This document shows positions 26,032 to 34,878 of a stretch of 64,000 nt of DNA, one piece after another. Made by a program: the position numbers and the translations under genes. Where the stretch lies: NCBI RefSeq assembly GCF_006152115.1, contig NZ_VDFU01000003.1:1-64000 (forward strand), written 5' to 3'. The notes under the pieces are model-generated. The model had not been told where the DNA came from. It saw only the letters and a program-made list of their open reading frames with translations, and made no database searches. Source of the DNA: Rubellimicrobium rubrum (GTDB taxonomy: Bacteria > Pseudomonadota > Alphaproteobacteria > Rhodobacterales > Rhodobacteraceae). The stretch's first letter is position 1; each line of letters begins with the position of its first letter.

Positions 26032-26469
26032 ATGAAGCTCTTGATCCAATTGACCGCCCTTTTCGGCGTGTTCGCTACAGCGGTCTTCGCCCAGGACGCA
26101 ACGCCCGACTACGCCACCATGACCTGCGCCGATTTCCTTACCAGGGACGGCGCCGCACAGATGGCGACCATGGTGAGCTTGCGGGCCGCGATGAACGGTG
26201 CAGTAGCTGGCGCCAAGAGAGCAGCCACGACCGGCTCCGACGCGACCGCAGTCAACGTGACCGGCGATGCTGCCGAGGACGGAATGGAAGCCGCCCCGGT
26301 AGCGGATACGGCATCCGTCGGCGCCGACACGGCTGCGGATGCGACGCAGTCCGGGGAGACCGGCGCGGCCAGCCCCCACCTATCCGCAATGCGGACTTCA
26401 TGCGAGAATGCGCCCGACACCCTGGCCGTGGATGCCATCACGGCAGCCAACGCCACCGTCGCATCCTGA
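26032..26469 (+). CDS. HdeA-like exported protein with long linker
   Basis: A 145-residue protein with a signal peptide (cleavage about AVFA-QDATP, residue 20). The mature part has a first motif MTCADFLTRDGAAQMATMVSL and a last motif SAMRTSCENAPDTLAVDAI, resembling the two halves of HdeA/HdeB acid-stress chaperones with one cysteine each, able to form the family disulfide. Between them lie about 60 residues rich in Ala, Asp, Thr and Gly. HdeA itself lacks such a linker. The assignment rests on the cysteine pattern and the CADFL block and is moderate. GGGAG precedes the ATG. Confidence 0.6.
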   Translation: MKLLIQLTALFGVFATAVFAQDATPDYATMTCADFLTRDGAAQMATMVSLRAAMNGAVAGAKRAATTGSDATAVNVTGDAAEDGMEAAPVADTASVGADTAADATQSGETGAASPHLSAMRTSCENAPDTLAVDAITAANATVAS

Positions 26470-26523
26470 CCAAAGCTCAGGGCAGGGCGCCATGTCGCAT
26501 GCCTCAGCCGAGCGGAGCCGTCC

Positions 26524-27390
26524 TCATGCGACAGCCTGCAACCGCGTCTTGGGCGTGATCCCCAAGGCAAGGCACACGTCGCGCGACAGGGACGGCTTGT
26601 TGAGCGTGTAGAAGTGCAGGTGCTCCGCCCCCCCCTGCACGAGCCTGTCGCAGAGCGAGGTCGCCGTAGCGACCGCCAGAAGTTCGGTCGTGCCGTCCCG
26701 ATCGGCGTTCTCGAAGGCATGGGCAGTAGTGGCCGGAATGTCTGTCCCACAGCGCGCCGACAGCCGCTTCACCCCCGACCAGTTCTCGACCGGCAGGATG
26801 CCCGGGATGATCAGCGCCGTGATCCCGGCCTTTACGCAGGCATCGCGGAAGCGGAAGAACGTCTCAGGCTGGAAGAAGAACTGCGTGATGGCCGAGGAAG
26901 CGCCCGCGTCGAGCTTGCGCTTCAGGAACTCGATATCTGCCTTGGCATCCGCGGCGTCCGGGTGCTTTTCGGGATAGGCGCCCACGCGGATCTTGAACTT
27001 GCCGGTCCGCGCCAGTGCCTCGACCAGTTCGACCGACGAGGCAAAGCCTTGGGGGTGGGCTTGGAAGCCGTCGCTGCCCTTCGGCGGATCGCCCCGCAGC
27101 GCCACGATCTCGGTCACGCCCACATCGGCATAGCTGTCGGCGATGGCCAGGGTCTCCTCCCGCGTCGCGTCCACGCAGGTCAGGTGCGCCGCCACCGTCA
27201 GGCCGTAATGCTTGTGGATCGTGGCCACCGCGTCATGGGTCAGCGTCCGGGTCGTGCCGCCCGCGCCGTAGGTGACCGACACGAACTCTGGCCCCAGCGG
27301 CCCGAGGACATTGCAGCAGTCCCACAGCCGGAAAGACCCTTCCAGGTTCTTGGGGGGGAAGAACTCGAAGCTGACGGCAGGGCGGGACAT
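26524..27390 (-). CDS. metF: Methylenetetrahydrofolate reductase MetF
   Basis: A 288-residue flavoenzyme that reduces 5,10-methylene-THF to 5-methyl-THF for methionine synthesis. Diagnostic blocks are SFEFFPPKN near the start with the catalytic glutamate, SVTYGAGGTTR, HLTCVDATREE, ALRGDPPKG, VGAYPEKHPDA and ITQFFFQPETFFRFRD. The start ATG before SRPAVSFEFFPP is preceded by AGGAGCC. It is divergent from metR and separated from it by about 90 bp that contain a MetR-like operator. Confidence 0.96.
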   Translation of the reverse strand: MSRPAVSFEFFPPKNLEGSFRLWDCCNVLGPLGPEFVSVTYGAGGTTRTLTHDAVATIHKHYGLTVAAHLTCVDATREETLAIADSYADVGVTEIVALRGDPPKGSDGFQAHPQGFASSVELVEALARTGKFKIRVGAYPEKHPDAADAKADIEFLKRKLDAGASSAITQFFFQPETFFRFRDACVKAGITALIIPGILPVENWSGVKRLSARCGTDIPATTAHAFENADRDGTTELLAVATATSLCDRLVQGGAEHLHFYTLNKPSLSRDVCLALGITPKTRLQAVA

Positions 27391-27438
27391 GATGGCTCCT
27401 CGGGCGTGGTGGAACAGGTTGTAAGCCGCGCCCGCTTG

Positions 27439-27451
27439 TGAGACAAATTCA
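27439..27451. promoter_or_regulatory. MetR-type operator between metF and metR
   Basis: TGAGACAAATTCA matches the MetR consensus TGAA-N5-TTCA with one mismatch in the left half. It lies in the metF-metR gap, about 50 bp from the metF start and 29 bp from the metR start, as expected for an activator site that also autoregulates. Confidence 0.5.
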
Positions 27452-27479
27452 TAATCCTCAGCATCAACATGAGCCACGT

Positions 27480-28394
27480 TTGCATATCGAGTTTCGCCAT
27501 CTCCGCACGATCCAGGCGATCCACGCGGCCGGAAGTCTTGCCGGGGCGGCGGATCTGCTCGGGCTCACGCAGTCGGCCTTGTCCCACCAGATCCGGGGGA
27601 TCGAGGAGCAGGCGGGGGTGGAACTGTTCGTACGGGCGACGAGGCCATTGCGCCTGTCACCGGCGGGCCTGAGGCTTCTGGCCGCCGCGCAGGCGATCCT
27701 GCCCCAGGTGGCCGCGCTCGAGGCCGAGTTCGCGAACCTGGAGGCCGGGCGCGCCGGCCGGATGCATGTGGCCATAGAATGCCACGCCTGCTTCGAATGG
27801 CTGCTGCCGGTGATGAATCAGTTCCGCAAGGCATGGCCCGAGGTCGACATCGACATCCGTCCCGGGCTGGCCTTCGACGCGTTGCCCGCGCTCCGGCGGG
27901 AGGAGGTGGACCTCGTGGTGTCCTCCGACCCCGAGGATCTGTCCGGCATTCTCTTCAACCCGCTGTTCGACTACGAGCCCGTCCTGGTCACGGCGGCAGG
28001 CCATCCTCTGGCGACCAAGCCGGGTATCGAGGCGCGCGACTTCGCAACCCAGACCCTGATCACCTATCCTGTGGACCGGGCGCGCTTGGATGTCTTCACC
28101 GAGCTGCTCACGCCCGAAGGGGTGGAGCCTCTCGCGCAGCGGCCGGTGGAACTGACCGCCATGATCCTTCTTCTGGTCGCGTCGGGGAGGGGCGTGGCGG
28201 TGCTGCCCGACTGGGTGGTGCGGTCGACGGCACGGGCCGACATGGACATCGTCACCCGACGCCTGACGCGGGGCGGTGCCCCCGTCGTCAAGCGGCTCTA
28301 TGCGGCGACGCGGAGCGCGGAGGCGACCCGACCCTATGTCTCCCACCTGATCCGACTTGCCCGGCAGGAGGCCGTCAAGCTGCAGCGCGGCTGA
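27480..28394 (+). CDS. metR: LysR-family regulator MetR
   Basis: A 304-residue LysR regulator. The N-terminus LHIEFRHLRTIQAIHAAGSL with the helix-turn-helix LTQSALSHQIRGIEEQ is the MetR pattern; a substrate domain fills about residues 90-295. MetR activates metE/metF-type genes with homocysteine as co-effector. I start it at TTG because MetR proteins begin with (M)HIEFRHL; the upstream in-frame GTG would place the MetR box inside the coding sequence. The nearby ATG is out of frame. Confidence 0.85.
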   Translation: MHIEFRHLRTIQAIHAAGSLAGAADLLGLTQSALSHQIRGIEEQAGVELFVRATRPLRLSPAGLRLLAAAQAILPQVAALEAEFANLEAGRAGRMHVAIECHACFEWLLPVMNQFRKAWPEVDIDIRPGLAFDALPALRREEVDLVVSSDPEDLSGILFNPLFDYEPVLVTAAGHPLATKPGIEARDFATQTLITYPVDRARLDVFTELLTPEGVEPLAQRPVELTAMILLLVASGRGVAVLPDWVVRSTARADMDIVTRRLTRGGAPVVKRLYAATRSAEATRPYVSHLIRLARQEAVKLQRG

Positions 28395-28477
28395 TTCGCG
28401 GGCTGTCCCCGCTTGCCCTTGTGACGGGCGCCGCCCTTGGTCTATATGCGCGCCTTGACCTTGGAAGGAGCATCCGG

Positions 28478-29269
28478 ATGGCCGCCAGCGCGAACATGAA
28501 CGTCATGATCAAGGCCGCGCGCAAGGCAGGAAGGGGACTCCTCAAGGACTTCTCCGAAGTCGAGCAGCTTCAGGTTTCCATGAAGGGCCCCGGCGACTTC
28601 GTCAGCCGCGCCGACCGGAACGCCGAGCAGACCATCCGCGAGATGCTGATGGAAGCGCGCCCCAGCTACGGCTTCCTGGGCGAGGAAGGCGGCGCCAAGC
28701 CGGGCGAGGATCCGACGCGACGCTGGATCGTGGACCCTCTCGATGGCACCACGAACTATCTTCACGGCCTGCCGCACTGGGCGGTGTCCATCGCTCTGGA
28801 GCACAAGGGCAACATCGTCGCCGGAGTCGTCCACGACCCCGTCAAGGATGAGACCTTCTGGGCCGAGCGGGGCGAGGGCGCTTGGCTCAACGACTCGCGG
28901 CTTCGGGTGTCGGGGCGTTCGCGTCTCATCGACTGCATCTTCGCCACCGGCGTTCCTTTCGGGGCCAAACGGACGCTGCCCGCCACGCTGGCCGACCTCG
29001 CGCGGCTCATGCCGGAATGCGCAGGTGTGCGGCGCTTCGGGTCGGCGGCCCTGGACCTCGCCTATGTGGCGGCGGGCCGCTACGACGGCTATTGGGAGCG
29101 GGAGATCCAGCCCTGGGACATGGCGGCGGGCCTCATCATCGTGACCGAAGCCGGCGGCTTCGTCGGACCGATCCGCGATGGTCACAAGCCTATCGAGCAC
29201 GGGGAGATCGTGGCCGCCAACGCCCAGATCTTCGAGAAGTTCGCCCAGATCGTCCGCGCGCGCCCCTGA
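28478..29269 (+). CDS. suhB: Inositol-1-monophosphatase SuhB
   Basis: A 263-residue Mg-dependent IMPase, the closest of the three in this window to classical SuhB. Metal motifs are GEEG (about residues 68-71), WIVDPLDGTTNYLHGLP (about 83-99) and the C-terminal QPWDMAAGLIIVTEAGG. The N-terminus NVMIKAARKAGRGLLKDF is typical of SuhB. GGAAGGAG precedes the ATG. It converges on the rhomboid gene with a 6-nt gap. Confidence 0.92.
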   Translation: MAASANMNVMIKAARKAGRGLLKDFSEVEQLQVSMKGPGDFVSRADRNAEQTIREMLMEARPSYGFLGEEGGAKPGEDPTRRWIVDPLDGTTNYLHGLPHWAVSIALEHKGNIVAGVVHDPVKDETFWAERGEGAWLNDSRLRVSGRSRLIDCIFATGVPFGAKRTLPATLADLARLMPECAGVRRFGSAALDLAYVAAGRYDGYWEREIQPWDMAAGLIIVTEAGGFVGPIRDGHKPIEHGEIVAANAQIFEKFAQIVRARP

Positions 29270-29275
29270 GGACGA

Positions 29276-30025
29276 TCAGCGCCGCCGCCGGATCGTCGGA
29301 ATCCGTGATGGCGTGAGCTGGCCCCATGCGGCGTCCGGATGGGGCGGACGGCCGTCGGTGCGCGTCCACCAGCCCGCCCCGCCGCGCCGGACCCAAGCCG
29401 GCACCATCATGACGAAGCCGATCAGGAAGCCGCCCGCATGGGCCCAGTAGGCCACGCCCCCAGTCAGGGGATCGGCCCCGAGTCCGCTGAACACCTGCAC
29501 GACAAGCCAGAGCGCCAGCATGATCCAAGCCGGAACGGGAATGATCCGGATGATGATCACGATGAAGACGAGAACGTCCACCTTGGCTTTGGGAAACAGC
29601 AGCAGGTAGCCCCCCATCACCGCCGCGATCGCACCCGAGGCCCCGACCGTCGGAATCGCCGACATCGGTCCCGACGCCCATTGGCAGAGCCCTGCGCCGA
29701 TTCCCCCAAGCAGGTAAAAAGCCAGGAAGCCCAACCGCCCCAGCGCCTCCTCCAGGTTGTCGCCAAAGATATAAAGGAACAGCATGTTCCCGATCAGGTG
29801 CATCCACCCGCCATGCAGGAACGTCGAGGTGACCAGCGTGACAAGATCCCGGCCCGCGCTGATCTCGGCCGGAATCATCGCGTAGGCGTCGTAAAGATAG
29901 TAAAGCTGCGCTTCGGTCTGGATCGTCGCGGCCTGCCAGACCTGGATCCCCACGTTGAGGGCGATCAGGAGCCAGGTGACGATCGGCGTGGTGCTGGACG
30001 GGTTGTGGTCTCGGATGGGGAACAT
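29276..30025 (-). CDS. Rhomboid family intramembrane serine protease
   Basis: A 249-residue membrane protein with at least six helices. The catalytic dyad is Ser130 (TVGASGAIAAVMGGY) and His196 (YWAHAGGFLIG), with the conserved HLIGN (76-80) preceding, as in bacterial rhomboids that cleave membrane proteins. A GWWTRTDG tail extends into the cytoplasm. The substrate is unknown. Divergent from the ceramidase-family gene. Confidence 0.93.
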   Translation of the reverse strand: MFPIRDHNPSSTTPIVTWLLIALNVGIQVWQAATIQTEAQLYYLYDAYAMIPAEISAGRDLVTLVTSTFLHGGWMHLIGNMLFLYIFGDNLEEALGRLGFLAFYLLGGIGAGLCQWASGPMSAIPTVGASGAIAAVMGGYLLLFPKAKVDVLVFIVIIIRIIPVPAWIMLALWLVVQVFSGLGADPLTGGVAYWAHAGGFLIGFVMMVPAWVRRGGAGWWTRTDGRPPHPDAAWGQLTPSRIPTIRRRR

Positions 30026-30113
30026 GCGGGGTCGGACCTCGGGCGATTTCCTCTAGGCTAGGGCGCGTGGGCCCGACTCCAAGCGAGGCCGGTCACAAGA
30101 TGGGGGGCGGGGC

Positions 30114-30767
30114 ATGGACCCCATCGATGCCTACTGCGAACGTCTGGGTCCCGGCCTTTCGGCCGAGCCCGTGAACGCCCTGACCAACGTGGCTTTCTTG
30201 GTGGCCGCGTTGGTGATGTGGCGGCGCTGGCCCGAACCAGGGATCTGCCGCGTGCTGAGTGTTTTGCTGGCCGTCATCGGGCTGGGCAGCGGCCTGTTCC
30301 ATACCTTTGCCACACCCTGGGCTGCGGCGGCCGACACGCTGCCGATCCTGGCGTTCATCCTTGTCTACGTCCATGCCGTGCATCGGGTGATCTGGGGGCA
30401 GGGCGCCTTGGCTGCCTTGGCCTTTTCGCTGTGCACGGTTCCCTGGATTGCGGGGCTGACCTTGGTGTTCGCACGTCTACCCGGCTTTGAGATCTCGGCC
30501 TTCTACTGGCCGGTGCCGCTCCTGATCCTGCTTCATGCGGTTCTGCTGCGAAGCCGGACTCCCGGCACGGCGGCAGGCTTCGCGGCCGGGGCCTGCCTCC
30601 TGAGTATGTCGCTGGTTCTTCGATCGCTCGATCAGGTGGCCTGTCAGGCGTTTCCGCTGGGCACGCACTTCCTGTGGCACCTGATCAATGCGGTCATGCT
30701 GGCTTGGATGATCGAGGTCCTGGGCCGCCATGGCCGTGCCCTTGCGATGGGACGGATCCGGCGCTAA
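30114..30767 (+). CDS. Ceramidase-family membrane protein
   Basis: A 217-residue polytopic membrane protein (about 7 helices) of the alkaline ceramidase/CREST superfamily. Hallmarks are the N-terminal DAYCERLG and [18 protein letters not shown] (Ser/His), an Asp at DTLPILAF, and the C-terminal [11 protein letters not shown], which provide the Zn-site His/Asp/Ser set. Bacterial members are poorly characterised; hydrolysis of an amide in a lipid is inferred. It precedes gatC by 26 bp. Confidence 0.82.
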   Translation: MDPIDAYCERLGPGLSAEPVNALTNVAFLVAALVMWRRWPEPGICRVLSVLLAVIGLGSGLFHTFATPWAAAADTLPILAFILVYVHAVHRVIWGQGALAALAFSLCTVPWIAGLTLVFARLPGFEISAFYWPVPLLILLHAVLLRSRTPGTAAGFAAGACLLSMSLVLRSLDQVACQAFPLGTHFLWHLINAVMLAWMIEVLGRHGRALAMGRIRR

Positions 30768-30793
30768 CACCCCGCAAACCCGAAGGGACCCCG

Positions 30794-31081
30794 ATGGCCA
30801 TCGACACCGACACCGCCCGGAAAGTGGCGCGCCTCGCACGAATCCGCGTCGAGGAAGAGCGTCTGCCAGCCCTCGCGCGCGAGTTCGACGCGATCCTGGG
30901 CTTCATCGAGCAGCTCAACGAAGTGGACGTGGAGGGCGTGGAGCCCATGACCTCGGTCACGCCCATGCGCCTCAAGCGGCGGCAGGACGTGGTGACCGAC
31001 GGCAACCAGCAGGACAAGGTCCTCCTCAACGCCCCCGACTCGCGCGAGGGCTTCTTTGCCGTTCCCAAGGTGGTCGAATGA
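30794..31081 (+). CDS. gatC: Asp-tRNA(Asn)/Glu-tRNA(Gln) amidotransferase subunit C
   Basis: A 95-residue subunit that stabilises the GatA/GatB complex converting mischarged Glu-tRNA-Gln and Asp-tRNA-Asn. Typical blocks are [36 protein letters not shown] and [17 protein letters not shown] at the C-terminus. It overlaps gatA by 4 nt (ATGA). gatB is not in this window. Confidence 0.95.
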   Translation: MAIDTDTARKVARLARIRVEEERLPALAREFDAILGFIEQLNEVDVEGVEPMTSVTPMRLKRRQDVVTDGNQQDKVLLNAPDSREGFFAVPKVVE

Positions 31082-32565
31082 CGGACCTGACCAAACTCAC
31101 CCTGGCCCAGGCCCGTGACGGTCTGCGCGCCAAGGAGTTCACCGCGCCCGAACTGACCGAGGCCTATCTCGGGGCGATCGATGCGGCGGACGCGCTCAAC
31201 GCCTATGTCCATAAGACGCCCGATATCGCCCGTCGTCAGGCCGAGTTCGCGCAGACCCGAATCCGTGCGGGCATGTCGCCGGACCTGTGCGGCATTCCGC
31301 TGGGCATCAAGGACCTGTTCTGCACGACCGGCGTGCCGTCACAGGCCGCCTCGCGCATCCTGGACGGCTTCAAGCCGCCCTACGACTCCACCGTGACCGA
31401 GCAGTTGCACAAGCAGGGCGCGGTCATGCTGGGCAAGCTCAACATGGACGAGTTCGCGATGGGCTCCTCCAACGAGACGTCGTGCTACGGCAACGCCGTG
31501 AACCCCTGGCGGCGCGAGGGCGACGCGACCCCTCTCACCCCTGGCGGCTCTTCGGGCGGGTCGGCCTCGGCGGTCGCGGCGGACCTTTGCGCGGCGGCCA
31601 CGGGGACGGACACCGGTGGCTCGATCCGGCAACCGGCGGCCTTTACCGGCATCGTGGGGATCAAGCCGACCTATGGCCGCGTGTCGCGCTGGGGCATCAT
31701 CGCCTTTGCCTCCTCGCTGGATCAGGCCGGGCCCATGACCAAGGACGTGCGCGACGCGGCGATCATGCTGCGGGCCATGTCCGGGCACGATCCCAAGGAC
31801 TCGACCTCGGCCGATCTGCCGGTTCCCGACTTCGAGGCCATGCTGACCGGGGACATCCGGGGCAAGGTCATCGGCATCCCCCGTGAATACCGCATGGAAG
31901 GCATGCCGCAGGAGATCGAGACGTTGTGGCACGACGGCACCGCGATGCTCCGCGACGCCGGAGCCGAGATCCGCGACATCTCGCTGCCGCATACGAAATA
32001 CGCGCTGCCCGCCTACTACGTGATCGCGCCCGCCGAGGCGTCGTCGAACCTCGCCCGCTACGACGGGGTCCGCTTCGGCCGCAGGGCCAAGCTCGCGCAG
32101 GGCGACGGCATCACGGACATGTACGAAAAGACCCGTGCCGAGGGCTTTGGCCCCGAAGTGCAGCGTCGTGTGATGGTCGGGACCTATGTGCTGTCGGCGG
32201 GCTACTACGACGCCTACTACAACCGGGCCCGCAAGGTCCGTGCCCTGATCAAGCGCGACTTCGACCAGGTCTTCGCCGAGGGCATCGACGCGATCCTGAC
32301 GCCCGCGACCCCGTCCTCCGCGTTCGGCCTGGGCGAGATGGCCAATGCCGACCCGGTGCAAATGTATCTCAACGATGTCTTCACGGTCACGGTGAACCTG
32401 GCCGGCCTCCCCGGCGTGGCGGTGCCGACGGGGTTGGATTCCAAGGGCTTACCCCTTGGTCTTCAACTGATCGGACGGCCTTGGGAAGAGGGTGACCTTC
32501 TCAACGTCGCACATTCACTGGAACGTGCGGCCGGCTTCGTGGCCAAGCCGGATAGGTGGTGGTAA
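31078..32565 (+). CDS. gatA: Asp-tRNA(Asn)/Glu-tRNA(Gln) amidotransferase subunit A
   Basis: A 495-residue amidase-signature glutaminase that releases ammonia for GatB. The Ser-cisSer-Lys triad is intact: Lys78 (IPLGIKDLF), Ser158 (PGGSSGGSA) and Ser182 (DTGGSIRQP). Length and C-terminus ([25 protein letters not shown]) are normal. Its 3' end is followed by a lipoprotein gene after a 26-bp gap. Confidence 0.96.
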   Translation: MTDLTKLTLAQARDGLRAKEFTAPELTEAYLGAIDAADALNAYVHKTPDIARRQAEFAQTRIRAGMSPDLCGIPLGIKDLFCTTGVPSQAASRILDGFKPPYDSTVTEQLHKQGAVMLGKLNMDEFAMGSSNETSCYGNAVNPWRREGDATPLTPGGSSGGSASAVAADLCAAATGTDTGGSIRQPAAFTGIVGIKPTYGRVSRWGIIAFASSLDQAGPMTKDVRDAAIMLRAMSGHDPKDSTSADLPVPDFEAMLTGDIRGKVIGIPREYRMEGMPQEIETLWHDGTAMLRDAGAEIRDISLPHTKYALPAYYVIAPAEASSNLARYDGVRFGRRAKLAQGDGITDMYEKTRAEGFGPEVQRRVMVGTYVLSAGYYDAYYNRARKVRALIKRDFDQVFAEGIDAILTPATPSSAFGLGEMANADPVQMYLNDVFTVTVNLAGLPGVAVPTGLDSKGLPLGLQLIGRPWEEGDLLNVAHSLERAAGFVAKPDRWW

Positions 32566-32591
32566 GGCCCCCCGCGGTCTTGGAGAGACAA

Positions 32592-33461
32592 ATGCGCGCA
32601 TTTCTGGCACTCGGCCCCGTGGCTCTTCTTGCGGCCTGCGCCTCGCCTGCGCCTTACGCCAACCAGGGCGTGGGCTTCGGCGACTACAACCAGTACTCCG
32701 CCCAGCGCGAGGCGGTCCTGACGGGGCAGCCTGCACCGGCGGGGGGCTTCACTGCCCCGGGCGTGACCACTTCGCCTTACGGCCTCGCCACTCCGACGAC
32801 CTCCGTGCCGCCTGGCGGCATCCCCAGCACGGCCTTGGCCGCAGCGGGGATCGGCGCGGCCCCCATCGCGACCGGCCCCATCGGCGCCCCGGTTCCTGGT
32901 GGCATTGCCAACACGAACGGCATCGTGGCCGTAGCCTCGAGCAGTGTCGCGGGCGATGTCAACATGATGCGTTCCACTGGCATCGAGGCCTCGCCCAGCA
33001 ACGCCGCGCCTGTCCTGGTCGGAGCGGTGCCGATGGCGGGCTCCTCCGTTCCGGGCAGCAGCGGCGGAATCTCGGACGAGCAGGACTTCGAGGCCGTTTC
33101 CTCGCGAGAGAGCATCGAGTCCGACGCGGCCCGTCGCGCGCAGCAAGCGGCGCAGTACCAGGTCATGCAGCCCCAGGCGCTGCCGCCTCCGCCCGCCACG
33201 ACCGGTCCGAACATCGTGGAGTACGCGATCAACGCGCCGAACGCCAAGGGGCAGGCGTGGTACTCCCGCTTCATCCTGTTCTCGAGCGAGAACCGCATGC
33301 TTCGGAACTGCGGCGACTACCGCACGCCTGACGATGCCCAGCGCGACTTCCTTCAGCGGGGCGGGCCCGAGCGCGACGCGCGCGGCCTTGATCCCGATGG
33401 CGACGGCTTTGCCTGCGCCTGGGATCCCGCGCCCTTCCGCGCGGCCGTGGGCCGGAGCTGA
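32592..33461 (+). CDS. Lipoprotein with C-terminal excalibur-like domain
   Basis: A 289-residue putative lipoprotein: signal peptide MRAFLALGPVALLAACAS with a lipobox LAAC. A long Pro/Ala/Gly/Thr-rich disordered region follows (about 25-200), then a C-terminal domain with two cysteines and the calcium-loop-like stretch GLDPDGDGFACAW, close to the excalibur motif DxDxDGxxC. It probably sits in the periplasm or outer membrane; the function is unknown. The start ATG lies 27 nt after gatA. The next gene (amidase) begins at or inside its stop codon. Confidence 0.78.
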   Translation: MRAFLALGPVALLAACASPAPYANQGVGFGDYNQYSAQREAVLTGQPAPAGGFTAPGVTTSPYGLATPTTSVPPGGIPSTALAAAGIGAAPIATGPIGAPVPGGIANTNGIVAVASSSVAGDVNMMRSTGIEASPSNAAPVLVGAVPMAGSSVPGSSGGISDEQDFEAVSSRESIESDAARRAQQAAQYQVMQPQALPPPPATTGPNIVEYAINAPNAKGQAWYSRFILFSSENRMLRNCGDYRTPDDAQRDFLQRGGPERDARGLDPDGDGFACAWDPAPFRAAVGRS

Positions 33462-34126
33462 CCCTTTCGCCTAATCACGGCGAGCGTCGGGGCGGTCTAC
33501 GTCCCGACCTCGTCGTGCTGCATTACACGGCCATGGCATCGGCCCGCGAAGCGCTGGAACGGCTTTGCGATCCGGATGCCGAGGTCTCGGCCCATTACCT
33601 GATTGCCGAGGATGGCGATGTCGTGGCCCTGGTGCCCGAGGAGCGTCGCGCCTGGCATGCCGGTGCCGGTCGGTGGGGCGACGTCAGGGACATCAACTCC
33701 CGGTCCATCGGCATCGAACTGGCCAACCGGGGCACGCATCCCTTCTCGCATGTCCAGATGACCGCCTTGGAGCGGTTGCTGGGTGAGATCCTGCCCCGGT
33801 GGAGCATTTCCCCCGAGCGGGTCATCGGACATTCGGACATGACTCCGGCGCGCAAGAAGGATCCCGGACCCCGTTTCGACTGGCGGCGGCTGGCGCAGGC
33901 GGGGCTGTCCATATGGCCCGACGAAGGCGTGGCCGAAGTGGAAGCCTTCTCCCCTTCGTTGCGGGCCTTCGGCTATGATCCAGCCATTTCGCTGGACTTG
34001 CTGCTCGATGCGTTCCGCTGGCGCTTTCGTCCCTGGGCGACCGGGCCGTTGTCCCCCCGCGATGCCGGGGCTGCACTCGATTTGGGACGGCGCTTTCCCG
34101 TTGACCGCGGGGCAGGGGCAGCCTAG
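33458..34126 (+). CDS. N-acetylmuramoyl-L-alanine amidase (AmpD/Ami_2 type), start uncertain
   Basis: A zinc amidase_2 domain protein that cleaves the muramoyl-peptide bond. Zn-site residues are His in VVLHYTAMASA, His in RVIGHSDMTPARKKDPG and the Asp that follows it. SIGIELANRG is a conserved strand. The family begins with a SPNHGxRRxG.xPDLVVLHYTA stretch, which is encoded here but has no ATG, GTG or TTG before it; CTG overlapping the previous stop (cTGA) would give LTLSPNHGERR. A GTG at 33515 would drop the first strand. I therefore annotate from the CTG and flag it. Confidence 0.75.
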   Translation: MTLSPNHGERRGGLRPDLVVLHYTAMASAREALERLCDPDAEVSAHYLIAEDGDVVALVPEERRAWHAGAGRWGDVRDINSRSIGIELANRGTHPFSHVQMTALERLLGEILPRWSISPERVIGHSDMTPARKKDPGPRFDWRRLAQAGLSIWPDEGVAEVEAFSPSLRAFGYDPAISLDLLLDAFRWRFRPWATGPLSPRDAGAALDLGRRFPVDRGAGAA

Positions 34127-34129
34127 AGC
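34101..34129 (+). promoter_or_regulatory. Sigma-70-type promoter of rnpB
   Basis: TTGACC (34101-34106) and TAGAGC (34124-34129) are separated by 17 nt. Transcription would start near 34136, exactly where the P1 helix of RNase P RNA begins. The -10 contains the amidase stop codon, so the promoter lies inside the end of that gene. Confidence 0.6.
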
Positions 34130-34135
34130 GGCCCT

Positions 34136-34541
34136 TGCGTGGATGGCTGGATGATCGCGGGGGCCGCAAGGCCTACGAGGAAAGTCCGGACTCCGGAAAG
34201 CACGGTGCCGGGTAACGCCCGGCCGGGGAAACCCGAGGGAAAGCGCCACAGAGAACGAGACCGCCCGTCGGACCGGAAGTTCGCCAACGGACAAATCCGC
34301 CGGGCAAGGGTGAAACGGTGGAGTAAGAGCCCACCGCGGGACGGGCAACCGGACCGGCACGGCAAGCCCCACCGGGAGCAATGCCAAATAGGGGCCCCGC
34401 GTCCGCAAGGGCAGGGATGCTTCAACCCAGGGGCCCGGGTTGGCAGCTTGAGGCCCGTCAGTAACGGCGGGTCCAGAGGAATGGTCATCCAGGGGGCTTC
34501 GGTCCCCGGACAGAATCCGGCTTACAGGCCGTCCACGCACC
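34136..34541 (+). ncRNA. rnpB: RNase P RNA, class A
   Basis: The catalytic RNA of RNase P, which matures tRNA 5' ends. Universal elements are present: GAGGAAAGTCCGGACTCC from about 34177, the CACAGAGAA core near 34248, and ACAGAATCCGGCTTACAGGCC ending near 34530. The ends pair (GCGTGGA at 34137-34143 with TCCACGC at 34532-34538) to form P1. Ends are estimates from that helix. Confidence 0.95.
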
Positions 34542-34555
34542 TCCGCCTTTATGGG

Positions 34556-34583
34556 TTGACTACGTCCCCGTCCTGACTAAAAC
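34556..34583 (+). promoter_or_regulatory. Sigma-70-type promoter of rpmG
   Basis: TTGACT (34556-34561) and TAAAAC (34578-34583) with 16-nt spacing, about 50 bp before the rpmG start and just after rnpB. Confidence 0.5.
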
Positions 34584-34638
34584 GCAGGCTTCATCCGAGA
34601 TTCACGCGGGCCCACCTCCCGCGAGGGGAGAGACGCAT

Positions 34639-34806
34639 ATGGCCAAGCCGACCACCATCAAGATCCGCCTCAACTCTTCGGCGGGCACCGGGCACTTCTA
34701 CGTCACCAAGAAGAACGCCCGCACCATGACCGAGAAGATGTCCGTGCGGAAGTACGATCCCGTCGTGCGCAAGCACGTCGAGTACAAGGAAGGCAAGATC
34801 AAGTAA
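34639..34806 (+). CDS. rpmG: 50S ribosomal protein L33
   Basis: A 55-residue basic protein with the L33 signature [20 protein letters not shown], then [20 protein letters not shown] and the tail YKEGKIK. The zinc-binding cysteines of the C+ form are absent, so it is a C- paralogue. It is preceded by GGGGAGAGA, has its own promoter and is followed by a strong terminator, so it is monocistronic. Confidence 0.97.
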   Translation: MAKPTTIKIRLNSSAGTGHFYVTKKNARTMTEKMSVRKYDPVVRKHVEYKEGKIK

Positions 34807-34831
34807 TCGCCTTCCAGCGGTGAACTCGACG

Positions 34832-34861
34832 GGGCTGCGTGCGATGCACGTGGCCCTTTTT
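34832..34861 (+). terminator. Rho-independent terminator of rpmG
   Basis: An 11-bp stem (GGGCTGCGTGC with GCACGTGGCCC, two G-U pairs) with a 3-nt loop and a following TTTTT run, 25 nt after the rpmG stop. Confidence 0.88.
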
Positions 34862-34878
34862 CATATCTGGGTTCTCCG

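Noticed and set aside
27779-28477. Upstream extension of the suhB frame
   Set aside because: It overlaps metR coding sequence; SuhB starts at the ATG with a strong Shine-Dalgarno sequence.
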